Positions 1 through 9,343 of a DNA stretch of 64,000 nt are shown one piece after another. Within the stretch, counting starts at the first letter, position 1. The number at the start of each line of letters is the position of its first letter. Position numbers and translations under genes: made by a program. Source of the DNA: Paenibacillus barcinonensis (GTDB lineage: Bacteria > Bacillota > Bacilli > Paenibacillales > Paenibacillaceae); assembly GCF_003217495.1 (NCBI RefSeq), contig NZ_QJSW01000004.1:186001-250000 (forward strand), given 5' to 3'. The notes under the pieces are model-generated. The model was not told the origin of the DNA and made no database searches. It was given only the letters and a program-made list of their open reading frames with translations.

Positions 1-627
1 ATCTCCTCGTCCTCGGTAACCTTCTCCGTAGGTTTGGCAAGATTGCTTCGAAATCGTACGTTCCTTCTCTTTCTCACCGGTTGTTTTCTGGTGAATCAAA
101 CGCTGACGGCGTTTAACTCCTTTTTCGTTATTTCGTTTCAGATGGCAGGCGGCTCGGTCGCTCTGACAGGCACAGCACTCTTGCTTGCCTCTATCACAAA
201 CGTACCATCCATGCTGGTAGCTGCTTATGTGCTTCGCAGGTGGGGGCACGAGCGTACCATGCTTCTGGCTGCCGGTGCATATATGCTACGCTGGGGAATT
301 CAGTGGCTGTGGCCTACCCCGGAAGTGATGCTGGGTGTTCAGGTGCTGCATGGATTATCCTTTGGGTTCTTCTATATTGCGGCTGTAGAATATGTGGCTT
401 CCGTCACTGGTCGTGAGATGCAGGCGACAGGTCAGAGCTTGTTTAACATGGTGTTTGCAGGTCTTGGTGGCATTGTAGGCAACATGCTGAACGGATACCT
501 GCTCGATACGGGCGGACCTTCCGTAATGTATCTGTCCTGCACGATCAGTGCCGCATTGGGGGCGATCATTCTATACATCGTCAGCAGACAAGCGAGAGAA
601 CAGAGAAGGGCGTACTCCCTCGAATAG
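1..627 (+). CDS. MFS transporter, C-terminal part (5' end outside window)
   Basis: The frame is open from the first base of the window, so the true start lies upstream; only about 208 residues are visible. They hold roughly six hydrophobic segments, which matches the second half of a 12-helix major facilitator transporter. A basic loop (RRWGHER) lies between the second and third visible helices, as in the MFS helix 8-9 loop. The type resembles the MFS_1-like/nucleoside-sugar symporter group, but the substrate cannot be read from this half. It ends 75 bp before the AraC-type regulator on the same strand and may be cotranscribed with it. Family call is solid; specificity is unknown. Confidence 0.8.
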   Translation: MSSSSVTFSVGLARLLRNRTFLLFLTGCFLVNQTLTAFNSFFVISFQMAGGSVALTGTALLLASITNVPSMLVAAYVLRRWGHERTMLLAAGAYMLRWGIQWLWPTPEVMLGVQVLHGLSFGFFYIAAVEYVASVTGREMQATGQSLFNMVFAGLGGIVGNMLNGYLLDTGGPSVMYLSCTISAALGAIILYIVSRQAREQRRAYSLE

Positions 628-702
628 CGATGAAGGAGATATCCGCCGGATTAGCTGCCAAGAGTGTATTGACTAGATTTGAATGGAAGGAGCTGAGGGC
701 CT

Positions 703-2946
703 ATGAAGGTGAATCTGAAGCGGAGCTGGCACACCAAGTTGATTTATTCGTATTTTCCCCTATTTCTGCTTACGATCTCCATTCTGATCGTTCTCTCCTT
801 CCTGATTGTTAGCGAGTTGTCACGGAATGAAACCAAAAAAGCGGATATGATCTCCACACGTTATATTGTAAGTACACTGGAGCGGTCTCTGGGTGACATT
901 GAGATGAGACTGCTTGATGAGATCGGCACCAATAAAATGTACAGCCGCTTTCTGGAAACCCAGGATTCACAGCTGTCCAGTGCATTTCTCTATGATGCTG
1001 CGAGCGGTTTGGGACGAATGCTGGATCAGCAGGGCACGGTGCAGTCCATTTATCTGTATCGGCTGTCGGATTCCCGCATTCTGACACCCAGAGGTATGGT
1101 GAGTCTGGAGGAATTTGAGGACCGCGCTTATATTGAGCAGGCCTTGAAAAATAGACAAAATCTCGGCTGGAATCAGCCCAGATCGTACAAAGAGCTTTCC
1201 TTCGATGTTCCTTCACAGGTCATCAGCATGAACAAATGGCTGCCGCTTCCTTGGGGCGGAGAGGGGCTACTTGTCATATCCATCCGGCTGTATGCCTTGG
1301 AGAGACAAATTGACAATATGACGGATGGGGATCTTTCCTTTTTACAGGTGAAGGACAACGATGACCAGCTTGTGTATTCGGCTCACCAGATTGTCCCTGC
1401 TGATGGGAATGTTCTGAATCGGGTGCAAGCCGAGAAGCTTGGGCTGACCTTCGAAAGCGGCATTCAGACAGGACATTTGTACTCATGGGTGTCACTGGTT
1501 TCGTATGTATGGATAGGCATTGGTATTCTGACGATTGCGGGTGCAGTTGCGGGTCTGATCTATATTACGCGCCGAAATGTACGACCCATTCAGCTTATGA
1601 TGAATCGTATTCAGGAGTTGCAGCCCCGTGTGCATGAGGAGGAGGCGGCACCGTCCGTCAAGGATGAGCTGGCCTTGATTGACCGGGCCCTCGAGCATCT
1701 CATCGCTCAAACGGTGGACTATGAGAAGCAGCATCATGAGAATCTGCTCATTCATCGCAGGCAGCTGCTGGTGGATCTGATGGAAGGTGAGCGTATGGAT
1801 TCATTCCGTCAGCGCCTTCGTCATTTGCTGCCGCTGGAGGAGCGTTTTCTGGAGCCTGAAAGTGCAGCTGTGCTGGTGGCTGAGATGAATGGAACAGATC
1901 TGCCAGGTAATCAGAATATTTTGAAAATGGCGTTGATGAATGTATTCAAGGAACTGGTCCAGAGGGAGAGCAGGCTTGGTGCTTGGGCAGAATGGTTTGG
2001 TCATCGTCGTCTGATCATTGTGGTGGCTTCGGATGAAAAGGAAGGACTTAGCCGCGAGCTGCTGATCGAATTGGCCCAACAGATGCATATGTGGATTGCT
2101 GAGCATTTTCGCATTCGATTTACGTTTGGCATCGGACAAACGGTCAGTGGATGGGAAGATATTACCCGATCCTACGCCAGTGCTGATGCAGGATTACAGC
2201 ACCGGCTGACACTTGGTCAGGATGCGATTGTGCTTAGTGAGCAATTGCCTGATCAGACCGAGATGCATTCCTATAAATATCTCCAGATGCTTGCAGATAT
2301 CGTTCGTGAGTTCAGACTGACCGGAGATGAATGGCGAATGCAGCTTGATCATCTGTTTATTGCGTTCAGTGAGGATCAGATGAATGACAAGGATATTCGT
2401 ATGCTGGTGCAGTCGCTTATTCAGATGTTAGCGCGTGAATTTGGCGAGCTGTCTGAACGTTTGCAACATCAGTTCGATGAACCTACGTTGGCAAGACTCC
2501 GTGCACAAATTCAGGAAGCCGACACACTTGAGCGCATCCGTGCGATTTTGCTGGAGTGGCTGAAGGAGGTCTATCGCAATTACGTTGCAGTCAACGAAAC
2601 CAAAAGTCATCGGGCTATGATTAATGAGCTGCGTGTATATATTGAAGAGCATTTTGATGATCCTGATCTGTCGCTGAAGCATCTGAGCGATCGATTCCAG
2701 ATCTCGGGTAAATATGCAAGCTATCTGTTCAAGGAAGAGTTTGATATGAAGTTTGTGGATTTTCTGGTGAAGCTGAGAGTAGAAAAGGCCTGCCGATTGC
2801 TTGCCTCATCGGATACAGCGATTCAGGACATTGCCCAGCAGGTCGGTTATGCGAATGCAATCTCGTTCGGGCGAGTATTTAAACGTGTGATGAATGTTAC
2901 CCCGGGAGATTATCGTAAGCAGTTTGACAGATCGGAAGAGAAATAA
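703..2946 (+). CDS. Membrane-bound AraC-family sensor-regulator
   Basis: A 747-residue protein with a membrane helix at about residues 13-37, an extracytoplasmic sensor region to about 266, a second helix at about 267-289, a long cytoplasmic linker and a C-terminal AraC/XylS double helix-turn-helix from about residue 645. The end shows the usual IQDIAQQVGY...F.RVFKR.....PGDYRK pattern. The ATG is preceded by GGAAGGAG. Such one-component regulators usually sit beside LplABC-type sugar ABC transporters in Paenibacillus, and one lies 1 kb downstream here. The likely role is to sense an extracellular or transporter-bound saccharide and activate that operon; repeats at 3656-3821 are candidate binding sites. 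The ligand is unknown. Confidence 0.9.
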   Translation: MKVNLKRSWHTKLIYSYFPLFLLTISILIVLSFLIVSELSRNETKKADMISTRYIVSTLERSLGDIEMRLLDEIGTNKMYSRFLETQDSQLSSAFLYDAASGLGRMLDQQGTVQSIYLYRLSDSRILTPRGMVSLEEFEDRAYIEQALKNRQNLGWNQPRSYKELSFDVPSQVISMNKWLPLPWGGEGLLVISIRLYALERQIDNMTDGDLSFLQVKDNDDQLVYSAHQIVPADGNVLNRVQAEKLGLTFESGIQTGHLYSWVSLVSYVWIGIGILTIAGAVAGLIYITRRNVRPIQLMMNRIQELQPRVHEEEAAPSVKDELALIDRALEHLIAQTVDYEKQHHENLLIHRRQLLVDLMEGERMDSFRQRLRHLLPLEERFLEPESAAVLVAEMNGTDLPGNQNILKMALMNVFKELVQRESRLGAWAEWFGHRRLIIVVASDEKEGLSRELLIELAQQMHMWIAEHFRIRFTFGIGQTVSGWEDITRSYASADAGLQHRLTLGQDAIVLSEQLPDQTEMHSYKYLQMLADIVREFRLTGDEWRMQLDHLFIAFSEDQMNDKDIRMLVQSLIQMLAREFGELSERLQHQFDEPTLARLRAQIQEADTLERIRAILLEWLKEVYRNYVAVNETKSHRAMINELRVYIEEHFDDPDLSLKHLSDRFQISGKYASYLFKEEFDMKFVDFLVKLRVEKACRLLASSDTAIQDIAQQVGYANAISFGRVFKRVMNVTPGDYRKQFDRSEEK

Positions 2947-2981
2947 ACGTTGAATGTGAACATTTGTGAGTTGAATCTAAG

Positions 2982-3036
2982 TCTCCTATGAGAGCATAAG
3001 GTGTATTCCTGCTGCTTGACATAGGGGATTTTTTTG
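2982..3036 (+). terminator. Rho-independent terminator after the AraC-type regulator gene
   Basis: TCTCCTATG pairs with CATAGGGGA across a 29-nt loop, followed by seven Ts. It separates the regulator from the next small gene. Confidence 0.7.
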
Positions 3037-3135
3037 TTATGAAATGATCGAAATGTATTCAGGGAGTATCGTTAGAAAAATAAGGACATGAACTATACTA
3101 CACACATATATAAAAACACAGGGGGGATTTTCATT

Positions 3136-3507
3136 ATGAGTCGATATGGGCAACAAGCCTGGGGTTCGGTGGAGCTTGACAGTGAGGTTAATATTTCAGT
3201 AGATAACAATTCATTTGATTTTAATGTGGATGGTTTGTCATTCTCGCTGGCCATTCCACCAGGGAAGTACAATACCAGTAGAGAGCGACATGAATCAGAG
3301 CTCGTGCAAGTCATGACAAAGACAGCAGCGAATCTGAATCTGCCTGTACAGTTCAAGTTAGGCGGTATGCACTATGATCAGAAATATAATGTCTTAATTG
3401 TAGAGCATCTCGATAATCGCCAAGAGCATGTGCTGGATGGATTCAAGGGGAAGGCGGCAGAACTGATATTTGGCGAAGTGCGCTTTAATCTTTTACCGAG
3501 GGACTAA
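3136..3507 (+). CDS. Hypothetical protein, 123 aa
   Basis: I do not recognise this protein. The ATG at 3136 is chosen over an upstream in-frame start because AGGGGGGATT lies just before it. The product is soluble, with no signal peptide or membrane segment, and alternates polar and hydrophobic residues as in a beta-rich fold (SVELDSEVNISVDNNSFDFNVDGLSFSLAIPPGKY). It contains no cysteine. It has its own terminator, so it is a monocistronic unit between the AraC regulator and its presumed target operon. Codon use looks native. Function cannot be assigned. Confidence 0.7.
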   Translation: MSRYGQQAWGSVELDSEVNISVDNNSFDFNVDGLSFSLAIPPGKYNTSRERHESELVQVMTKTAANLNLPVQFKLGGMHYDQKYNVLIVEHLDNRQEHVLDGFKGKAAELIFGEVRFNLLPRD

Positions 3508-3551
3508 ACTGAAGGGATAAATCTGTCATAATAATCATTACAAACGGAATC

Positions 3552-3577
3552 GACCACCAAAAGCGTGGTCTTTTTTT
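3552..3577 (+). terminator. Terminator of the 123-aa gene
   Basis: GACCAC/GTGGTC stem with a 7-nt loop, followed by seven Ts. Confidence 0.85.
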
Positions 3578-3655
3578 ATTTTACCGGGAGAAGGATCATC
3601 GGGAAAATAGATTAATACATGTCGTTACGTGTCGATTTAGAGCGAATTACCACAT

Positions 3656-3821
3656 GAAAACAGTGTAAATAGCTTGTTTTGTGTTAGTTTATATAACATA
3701 CATGAACTGAAAACAGTTTATCAGTAGGAAAATAGTTTATAAGTTAGGTTTTTTGACGTAAAATCGACGTTTATCTCATTTTGAAAATAGTTTATTGTCG
3801 GTTTTCAGAAAACAATGTAAT
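3656..3821 (+). promoter_or_regulatory. Five direct repeats upstream of the sugar ABC operon
   Basis: Five same-strand copies of a motif close to GAAAAYAGTKTAWW start at 3656, 3709, 3728, 3783 and 3808. Start-to-start distances are 53, 19, 55 and 25 bp, close to whole helical turns for the first three. They fill the AT-rich 3578-3918 region before the substrate-binding-protein gene, which holds no other gene. AraC-family proteins bind tandem direct repeats, so these are inferred operators for the regulator at 703-2946. Confidence 0.55.
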
Positions 3822-3918
3822 AATTAGTGACATTCACAGGTGCAGCAACATAGGGCAACTATATCGGAGTGGCGATCATGTGAATCATTCAGAAGGTGTG
3901 CGAAAGGGGAAAGGTCAA

Positions 3919-5523
3919 ATGAGATTATTTCAAAGACGCAAGGCAGGCAAGGCAAGTTCGGTTCTCGCAGTGGTAACCGCGTTTACTCTATTATTATCTG
4001 CGTGTTCATCTGGAAGTGAATCAGCAGCTTCATCATCCGGGGGAACGGGTGCAGGGAACAGAACAACTTTGAAAGTAGAAATTTTTGACCGGGGTAATAC
4101 TCCGGCGGGGTACACCATCTCGGACAGTTATTTGACTCGCTTCATTCAAAAGGAGTTTGGCGACCCGAACAACATCAATGTCCAGTTTGTCCCGGTACCA
4201 CGCTCGGAGGAAGTACAGAAGCTTAATGTACTGATGGCAAGTGGCTCAGAGGTTCCAGATATCGTGTTTACGTATGATTCCGGTACATTTAACCGCTACG
4301 CTGAACAAGGCGGTCTGACCGAGCTGACCGATCTCATTAATAAAGACGGTACCAACCTGAAAAAGCTGCTCGGGGATCAAACGCTGGCATACGGTCAATA
4401 TGATGGACAGCAGCTCGCCATTCCGGGTAAACGTCTGGTACTGGGGAAATATGCTTCTTATGTACGTCAGGACTGGCTCGATGCACTGGGATTGCCTGTG
4501 CCGCAAACAGCTGAAGAATTGCACACAACCCTGAAAGCTTTTAAAGAGAAAGATCCTGGTAAAGTTGGTTCAGCACTCATTCCGATGGGCATGTCCATTG
4601 CTCCTGCGCAATACGAGCCATTGATCTGGTCCTTCATTCAGCCGCTGTCTGAAGAACAAAGATACACACTCACACAGCAGCTGGGCTCTAATGACTATCC
4701 GACACTTTTGCCTGGCTTTAAGGATGCGCTGAAATACATGAACACTTTGTATAACGAGGGATTAATGAGTAAGGACTTTGGACTGGATAAAGACAAGAAA
4801 AAGCTGTGGGAAGATGTGTCCAATGGCAAAATAGGCTTCTATACGGAGGATGCAGGTGAAATCTACATCTCGGGTACGTATAAAAACCTGCAAACCAACA
4901 AGCCGGGTGCTGTCATGACACCGATTGATGCGTTTAAAAACTCCGAAGGCAAATTCGCTAAACCGGCTTATGCTCCGAATGCGATGTATGTCATGATTCC
5001 GAAGTCCAGCCAAAACGCTGAAGCGGCGATGAAATATCTGGATTGGATGGCATCTGGAAACAACCTGTTTGACCTGCAATTCGGTGTAAAAGACGAGAAC
5101 TATGAACTGGTGGACGGTGTACCTCAGATCAAAGAGGATGCTTCTCCTGAAATTGCTGGACGAATCTACAACTCGGGTGACATCGCTATTATCGTGAACG
5201 GGAAATACGTGGGCGATGACAAAAAAAATGAAGAGGCTTATGTCGTTCAGGTTGAATCCAAGTACCGGGATGACATGCGTAAATCAGTGGCAATCTCGAA
5301 TACAGATACAATTCAGCCAGTACGTTTCTCCAAACCGATTGAAGCGGAAGCTCGTTATGGCAATGGTCTGCAGGACAAATTCATGGAGTTCGTTGTGAAA
5401 ACAACGATTTCCAAGCCAGCGGATTTTGAAGCAACCTATGACAGCATGATGAAGGATTACATGGCAAGTGGGGGTCAAGCGATTCTGGATGAGCGTACAG
5501 CCGCTTATAAAGCAATGAAATAG
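3919..5523 (+). CDS. Extracellular sugar-binding lipoprotein of ABC transporter (LplA-type)
   Basis: A 534-residue solute-binding protein. The ATG at 3919 follows GAAAGGGGAAAGG and gives a lipoprotein signal peptide ending in LLSAC, so Cys29 would be lipidated; an upstream in-frame ATG would spoil the signal. The mature part is a family 1 extracellular binding protein of the LplA/YtcQ type (about 500 residues), typical for oligosaccharide importers of Paenibacillus. It is the first gene of an operon with two permeases and no ATPase. This group usually shares a genomic MsmX-type ATPase encoded elsewhere. The ligand is unknown; an oligosaccharide, possibly from an acidic or acetylated polymer, is the family expectation. 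Confidence 0.92.
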   Translation: MRLFQRRKAGKASSVLAVVTAFTLLLSACSSGSESAASSSGGTGAGNRTTLKVEIFDRGNTPAGYTISDSYLTRFIQKEFGDPNNINVQFVPVPRSEEVQKLNVLMASGSEVPDIVFTYDSGTFNRYAEQGGLTELTDLINKDGTNLKKLLGDQTLAYGQYDGQQLAIPGKRLVLGKYASYVRQDWLDALGLPVPQTAEELHTTLKAFKEKDPGKVGSALIPMGMSIAPAQYEPLIWSFIQPLSEEQRYTLTQQLGSNDYPTLLPGFKDALKYMNTLYNEGLMSKDFGLDKDKKKLWEDVSNGKIGFYTEDAGEIYISGTYKNLQTNKPGAVMTPIDAFKNSEGKFAKPAYAPNAMYVMIPKSSQNAEAAMKYLDWMASGNNLFDLQFGVKDENYELVDGVPQIKEDASPEIAGRIYNSGDIAIIVNGKYVGDDKKNEEAYVVQVESKYRDDMRKSVAISNTDTIQPVRFSKPIEAEARYGNGLQDKFMEFVVKTTISKPADFEATYDSMMKDYMASGGQAILDERTAAYKAMK

Positions 5524-5561
5524 GCTGAGCTGATCGCGCTGGATGAGTTGACAGCATAGAA

Positions 5562-5610
5562 CAGGATTTCATGGGGGCGATGTATGAATCGTACTCCATG
5601 AAACATCCTG
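5562..5610 (+). other. Intercistronic stem-loop between binding protein and permease genes
   Basis: CAGGATTTCATGG (5562-5574) pairs with CCATGAAACATCCTG (5596-5610) with a 2-nt bulge. No T-run follows, so it is unlikely to be a full terminator. Hairpins at this place in binding-protein operons often protect the upstream mRNA and raise binding protein over permease; that role is inferred. Confidence 0.6.
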
Positions 5611-5631
5611 CATGACTTGGGGGGAACATTT

Positions 5632-6534
5632 ATGAAGACGGGCACGTATTTCCGCAGAAACTGGCAAATGTATGCTTTGCTCGTGCTGCCAATGATCTAT
5701 TTCATCATTTTCAAGTATGGTCCAATGTATGGTGTGCAGATTGCGTTTAAGGACTTTAACTTCTTCCAGGGCATTTCGGGCAGCAAGTGGATTGGATTCG
5801 ATGCGTTCAAAGAGGTGTTTGAGAATCAGGGGTTCTACACCGCGCTGCGTAACACGATTGTTCTGAATTTCCTGGATTTGCTCGTATCGTTTCCGGCACC
5901 GTTAATTCTGGCAATTCTACTCTTTGAATTACGGGTGGCCTGGTTCAAAAAGATGGCACAGACACTGCTATATATTCCGCATTTTATCTCATGGGTCATT
6001 ATTGGCGGGATCGTGTTACAGGTGTTCGGCACGCAGTCTGGCTTCATTAACAATATGTTAATGAGCATCGGGCTCGATCCACTTCCATTCCTCACGGATA
6101 AAAATTATTGGCTCTTTACGTATTTGGCTGTAGGTGTGTGGCAAAGTGCAGGCTGGGGCACCATACTCTATCTGGCCTCTCTTACAGGTATTAACCGTGA
6201 GTTATATGAAGCTGCCGAGGTCGATGGAGCAAGCCGCTTACGCAGAATCTGGCATATCTCTCTGCCAGGCATCAAAACAACGATTGTTACCTTGCTGATC
6301 ATCAATGTCGGCAATATGATCTCCATTAGCTTCGACCGTCCATTCATTATTGGCAACGTAGCTGTTCGTGAATATTCGGATGTTCTCAGTACATTTGTGT
6401 ACCGTATGGGTTTGCAATCCGGTCAGGTGACGCTGGCAACCGCAGTAGGTTTATTCCAGGCTGTTGTTGGACTGATCTTTATCTTGGGTGCAAACTATGC
6501 ATCGAAAAAATTAACAGACGAGAGCATTATGTAA
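5632..6534 (+). CDS. Sugar ABC transporter permease, LplB-type
   Basis: A 300-residue inner-membrane permease of the MalF-like family with six predicted helices. The ATG at 5632 lies just after TTGGGGGGAAC. The EAA loop that contacts the ATPase is visible as ELYEAAEVDGASRLRRIWHISLPGI. The N-terminus with NWQMYALLVLPMIYFIIFKYGP is typical of LplB/YtcQ-system permeases. It follows the binding protein by about 108 bp containing a hairpin and precedes its partner permease. It would form the translocation channel as a heterodimer with that partner. Confidence 0.93.
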   Translation: MKTGTYFRRNWQMYALLVLPMIYFIIFKYGPMYGVQIAFKDFNFFQGISGSKWIGFDAFKEVFENQGFYTALRNTIVLNFLDLLVSFPAPLILAILLFELRVAWFKKMAQTLLYIPHFISWVIIGGIVLQVFGTQSGFINNMLMSIGLDPLPFLTDKNYWLFTYLAVGVWQSAGWGTILYLASLTGINRELYEAAEVDGASRLRRIWHISLPGIKTTIVTLLIINVGNMISISFDRPFIIGNVAVREYSDVLSTFVYRMGLQSGQVTLATAVGLFQAVVGLIFILGANYASKKLTDESIM

Positions 6535-6591
6535 CGGACGGAATGCTTGATCAACACGGAGTTCATCTATGATCTGTAAGGAGTGAGTGAG

Positions 6592-7464
6592 ATGTCGGAA
6601 AACACGGCGAATCGAATATTCAACACGGTAAATGTCATTCTGATTGTTATTGCAATGGTGCTGTGTCTTGCACCGTTTATCCATATCATTTCCATCTCGC
6701 TAAGCTCGAACCGGGCGATCGGTTCGGGGGAGGTTTCCTTTTTCCCGAAAGAGATTACCTGGGAGGCTTATGGCAAAGTATTTGGTGATGGTTCCATGAT
6801 TCGATCCCTGCTCTACACCATCTGGTTAACTGTTCTTAGCACAGTGCTGAGCATGGTTATGACGATTATGGCAGCATACCCTCTTGCCAAAAGCAGTCTG
6901 AGAGGGCGCAAATGGTTTATGATGGTGATTGTGGTTACGATGTTTTTCAGCGGCGGCATTATTCCAGAGTATATTCTGATCAAAAATTTGCATTTGCTTG
7001 ACAGCACATGGGGATTGATTCTGCCGGGACTGATTAGCCCGTTCTATATGATTATTCTGATCACCTTCTTCCGGGGAATTCCCGAAAGTCTGGAGGAAGC
7101 TGCGGATATTGACGGCAGTACACAGATTGGCACATTGATTCGTATTATTTTGCCCCTGTCACTTCCGGTAATGGCAACACTCAGCCTGTTCTATGCCGTT
7201 GGACGCTGGAATGGATTTCAGGATGCGTTGATGTATATTACCAAACCAGAGTTGTATCCATTACAATTGAAGTTATATCAGATGATACAGCAGAATCAAA
7301 TCACAGAGCTGATGCAAAATGAAGGCATCGGCGCAGTACATGTGTTGCCGGAAAGCTTGAAAGCAGCCAGTGTTATATTCTCGACGTTGCCGATCCTGCT
7401 TGTATATCCGTGGCTGCAACGCTACTTCATCAGCGGTGTAATGGTAGGTGCTGTAAAAGGTTAA
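6592..7464 (+). CDS. Sugar ABC transporter permease, LplC-type
   Basis: A 290-residue permease of the MalG-like family. The ATG at 6592 has TAAGGAG 8-9 bases upstream; an in-frame GTG three codons earlier lies inside that site and is rejected. Six membrane helices are predicted, and the EAA loop is ESLEEAADIDGSTQIGTLIRIILPLS. The conserved C-terminus (YPWLQRYFISGVMVGAVKG) is the hallmark of LplC/YtcP proteins. It pairs with the preceding permease. Confidence 0.93.
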   Translation: MSENTANRIFNTVNVILIVIAMVLCLAPFIHIISISLSSNRAIGSGEVSFFPKEITWEAYGKVFGDGSMIRSLLYTIWLTVLSTVLSMVMTIMAAYPLAKSSLRGRKWFMMVIVVTMFFSGGIIPEYILIKNLHLLDSTWGLILPGLISPFYMIILITFFRGIPESLEEAADIDGSTQIGTLIRIILPLSLPVMATLSLFYAVGRWNGFQDALMYITKPELYPLQLKLYQMIQQNQITELMQNEGIGAVHVLPESLKAASVIFSTLPILLVYPWLQRYFISGVMVGAVKG

Positions 7465-7485
7465 CGTCTCAGGAGGTCTTATGGC

Positions 7486-9177
7486 ATGACACAACCTATG
7501 GTAAAGAAGATGTCGAAGGAACAGCAATATCTGGTGAACCAGTCGATGGTGATGATGGATCGCTTGTATGATGAAGAGTTTGGCTTGCTCCGCGGTGCTG
7601 AAGAGCAGTCATCAGAACACGAGACACGAGGCAGTGCGCATTATGCACTCGGCCTGCTGATTCGTCAGGAGCCTGGTGATGTGGAGCGAGCGGCTCTGGT
7701 GCTTGATAAGGTGCTGGAGTATCAATATGATGCGCCGGATGAAATCTATCATGGAACCTTCATGACCCAGTCGAATGATGTGCATCCACCCGCGGGTCAC
7801 TATGCATGGAAATCATTTGCGCCAGGCACAGCCTATTTTCTGGAACGCACCCTTGAGAAGGTGTCTGCGCAGTTTATTCATAATCTGCAGCAAGAGAAGG
7901 ATGTATTGAAGGAAGGTGCGGAGGGGAAGCGGTTAAAACGGCTGTTCCACGAAGCGGTTAACACTATATTGCCACCCGTCTGGATCAGCTATGATCCAAA
8001 CTGGAGGGAGTTTATCGCATGTGTATGTGTGATTGCCACTGCAGAGTTTCGGGAGCTCCTGCCTGCTGCGCTTGTTCGGCGAATGGATGTGGCGATGGAA
8101 CGAGCTGTTCTGGGCTCCGTGGATCGCAGGCTGGCGGATGTGATTCCGATGAACACAAACATCGAGCTGATGCATATTTTTATCACTCATTATTATGGTC
8201 ATCGGTTCAAGCGGACGGACTGGATTCAGCATGCGGATGAGCAGGCCGAAAGGTTGCTGAAGGAATTTGAACAATATGATGGTACGTTTGCGGAGTTTAA
8301 TACAACCACCTATTATGGGGTTGATCTTGCTGTACTGGGTATGTTCAGAAGATATTCGCTCACGGGACGTATGAAAGAAATTGCTCATCGGATTGAGCAT
8401 GGACTATGGAATAATATTGCACTGTATTACAATGCGAATCTGGAAAATCTGTCAGGCCCGTTCGCGCGGGCATACGATATGGAGATGCGGGAGCACAGCT
8501 CCATTGGTGTGTTTCTTTATCTTTTGCTGGGAGAGGGCTACGAGCATTTAACTGGAATAAATTGTGAATCCGGGCATGATCCGATGATTGCCTTGCTTGG
8601 CATTGATGTTCCTGCTGAAGCGGTACCGTATTTCAAAGCGCATCAGGGTGACCGTTTGGTGCAGAAGCAGTTCCTTGAGCTGTGTGAACGCAATGATCCA
8701 AAAGCAAATCGTAATCTGTGTACGGCCTCGGCCTGGATCGGTGAGAACCGAATGATGGGTGCAATGTCGGGGAGCCGCAATACCAACGGTCAGATGCATC
8801 CCGCGACCATTCATTGGCATACGGCAACAGGAGAGCGATATTACCTGCGTCTGGTACGCCGCGAAACGGGAGGGGACTGGAACAGTCATCTGCGGGGCAT
8901 TACCTATGAAGCAGAGGTGACATCGGGGTCGCTGACTATTGATGTACAGCTGGATACGGAGGAAGAGATTGAGGTTTATTTTGAGATCAAAGGACCGTCC
9001 CTTCGCCCTCAGCAGTTACAGCCGGAGCGCTGGGATCTTCCGGGACTTACCTGTTCAGTAAAGGTCGAAGCGCCGGAACCTACCGTTCTGATGTACACCG
9101 ATTATGCTGAAATTATATATCGTTATGTGCCGGGTGTAACGGAGAAGCGAATGAGGTTTGAACTCGGGATCGACTAG
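7486..9177 (+). CDS. Unknown protein, probably (alpha/alpha) toroid, in the sugar-transport operon
   Basis: A 563-residue cytoplasmic protein without signal peptide, 21 bp after the permease gene and preceded by AGGAGGTC. The first two thirds is helix-rich with aromatic motifs such as FAEFNTTTYYGVDLAVLGMF; the last third is beta-rich (about residues 430-560). This layout resembles (alpha/alpha)6-toroid glycan lyases or hydrolases with a beta-sandwich tail, such as heparinase-type or unsaturated glucuronyl hydrolase-like folds. I cannot place it in a named glycosidase or lyase family, and no catalytic residues can be named safely. Its place between an oligosaccharide importer and a sugar isomerase/epimerase suggests it acts on the imported oligosaccharide inside the cell. 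Confidence 0.75.
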   Translation: MTQPMVKKMSKEQQYLVNQSMVMMDRLYDEEFGLLRGAEEQSSEHETRGSAHYALGLLIRQEPGDVERAALVLDKVLEYQYDAPDEIYHGTFMTQSNDVHPPAGHYAWKSFAPGTAYFLERTLEKVSAQFIHNLQQEKDVLKEGAEGKRLKRLFHEAVNTILPPVWISYDPNWREFIACVCVIATAEFRELLPAALVRRMDVAMERAVLGSVDRRLADVIPMNTNIELMHIFITHYYGHRFKRTDWIQHADEQAERLLKEFEQYDGTFAEFNTTTYYGVDLAVLGMFRRYSLTGRMKEIAHRIEHGLWNNIALYYNANLENLSGPFARAYDMEMREHSSIGVFLYLLLGEGYEHLTGINCESGHDPMIALLGIDVPAEAVPYFKAHQGDRLVQKQFLELCERNDPKANRNLCTASAWIGENRMMGAMSGSRNTNGQMHPATIHWHTATGERYYLRLVRRETGGDWNSHLRGITYEAEVTSGSLTIDVQLDTEEEIEVYFEIKGPSLRPQQLQPERWDLPGLTCSVKVEAPEPTVLMYTDYAEIIYRYVPGVTEKRMRFELGID

Positions 9178-9343
9178 GATCAGGTATAGCTTCAATCAGG
9201 TACAGCTTCACACATAAGTTGAACGATGGAGTTCGATGAGCACGCGAGCTGAACCGCTACAAAAATGTTTGTTTATACAGATAGAGACGAGTGGAATATG
9301 AAAGGGCAAGTGAACGAAAAACTTGAAGATTGGAGGGGCAGGG

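Noticed and set aside
630-812. 60-codon ORF between the MFS and AraC-type genes
   Set aside because: It lacks a ribosome binding site and mostly overlaps the start of the well-supported regulator in another frame.
3781-3918. Longer N-terminus for the sugar-binding lipoprotein
   Set aside because: The extension spoils the lipoprotein signal peptide and covers the regulatory repeats; the ATG at 3919 has a good ribosome binding site.
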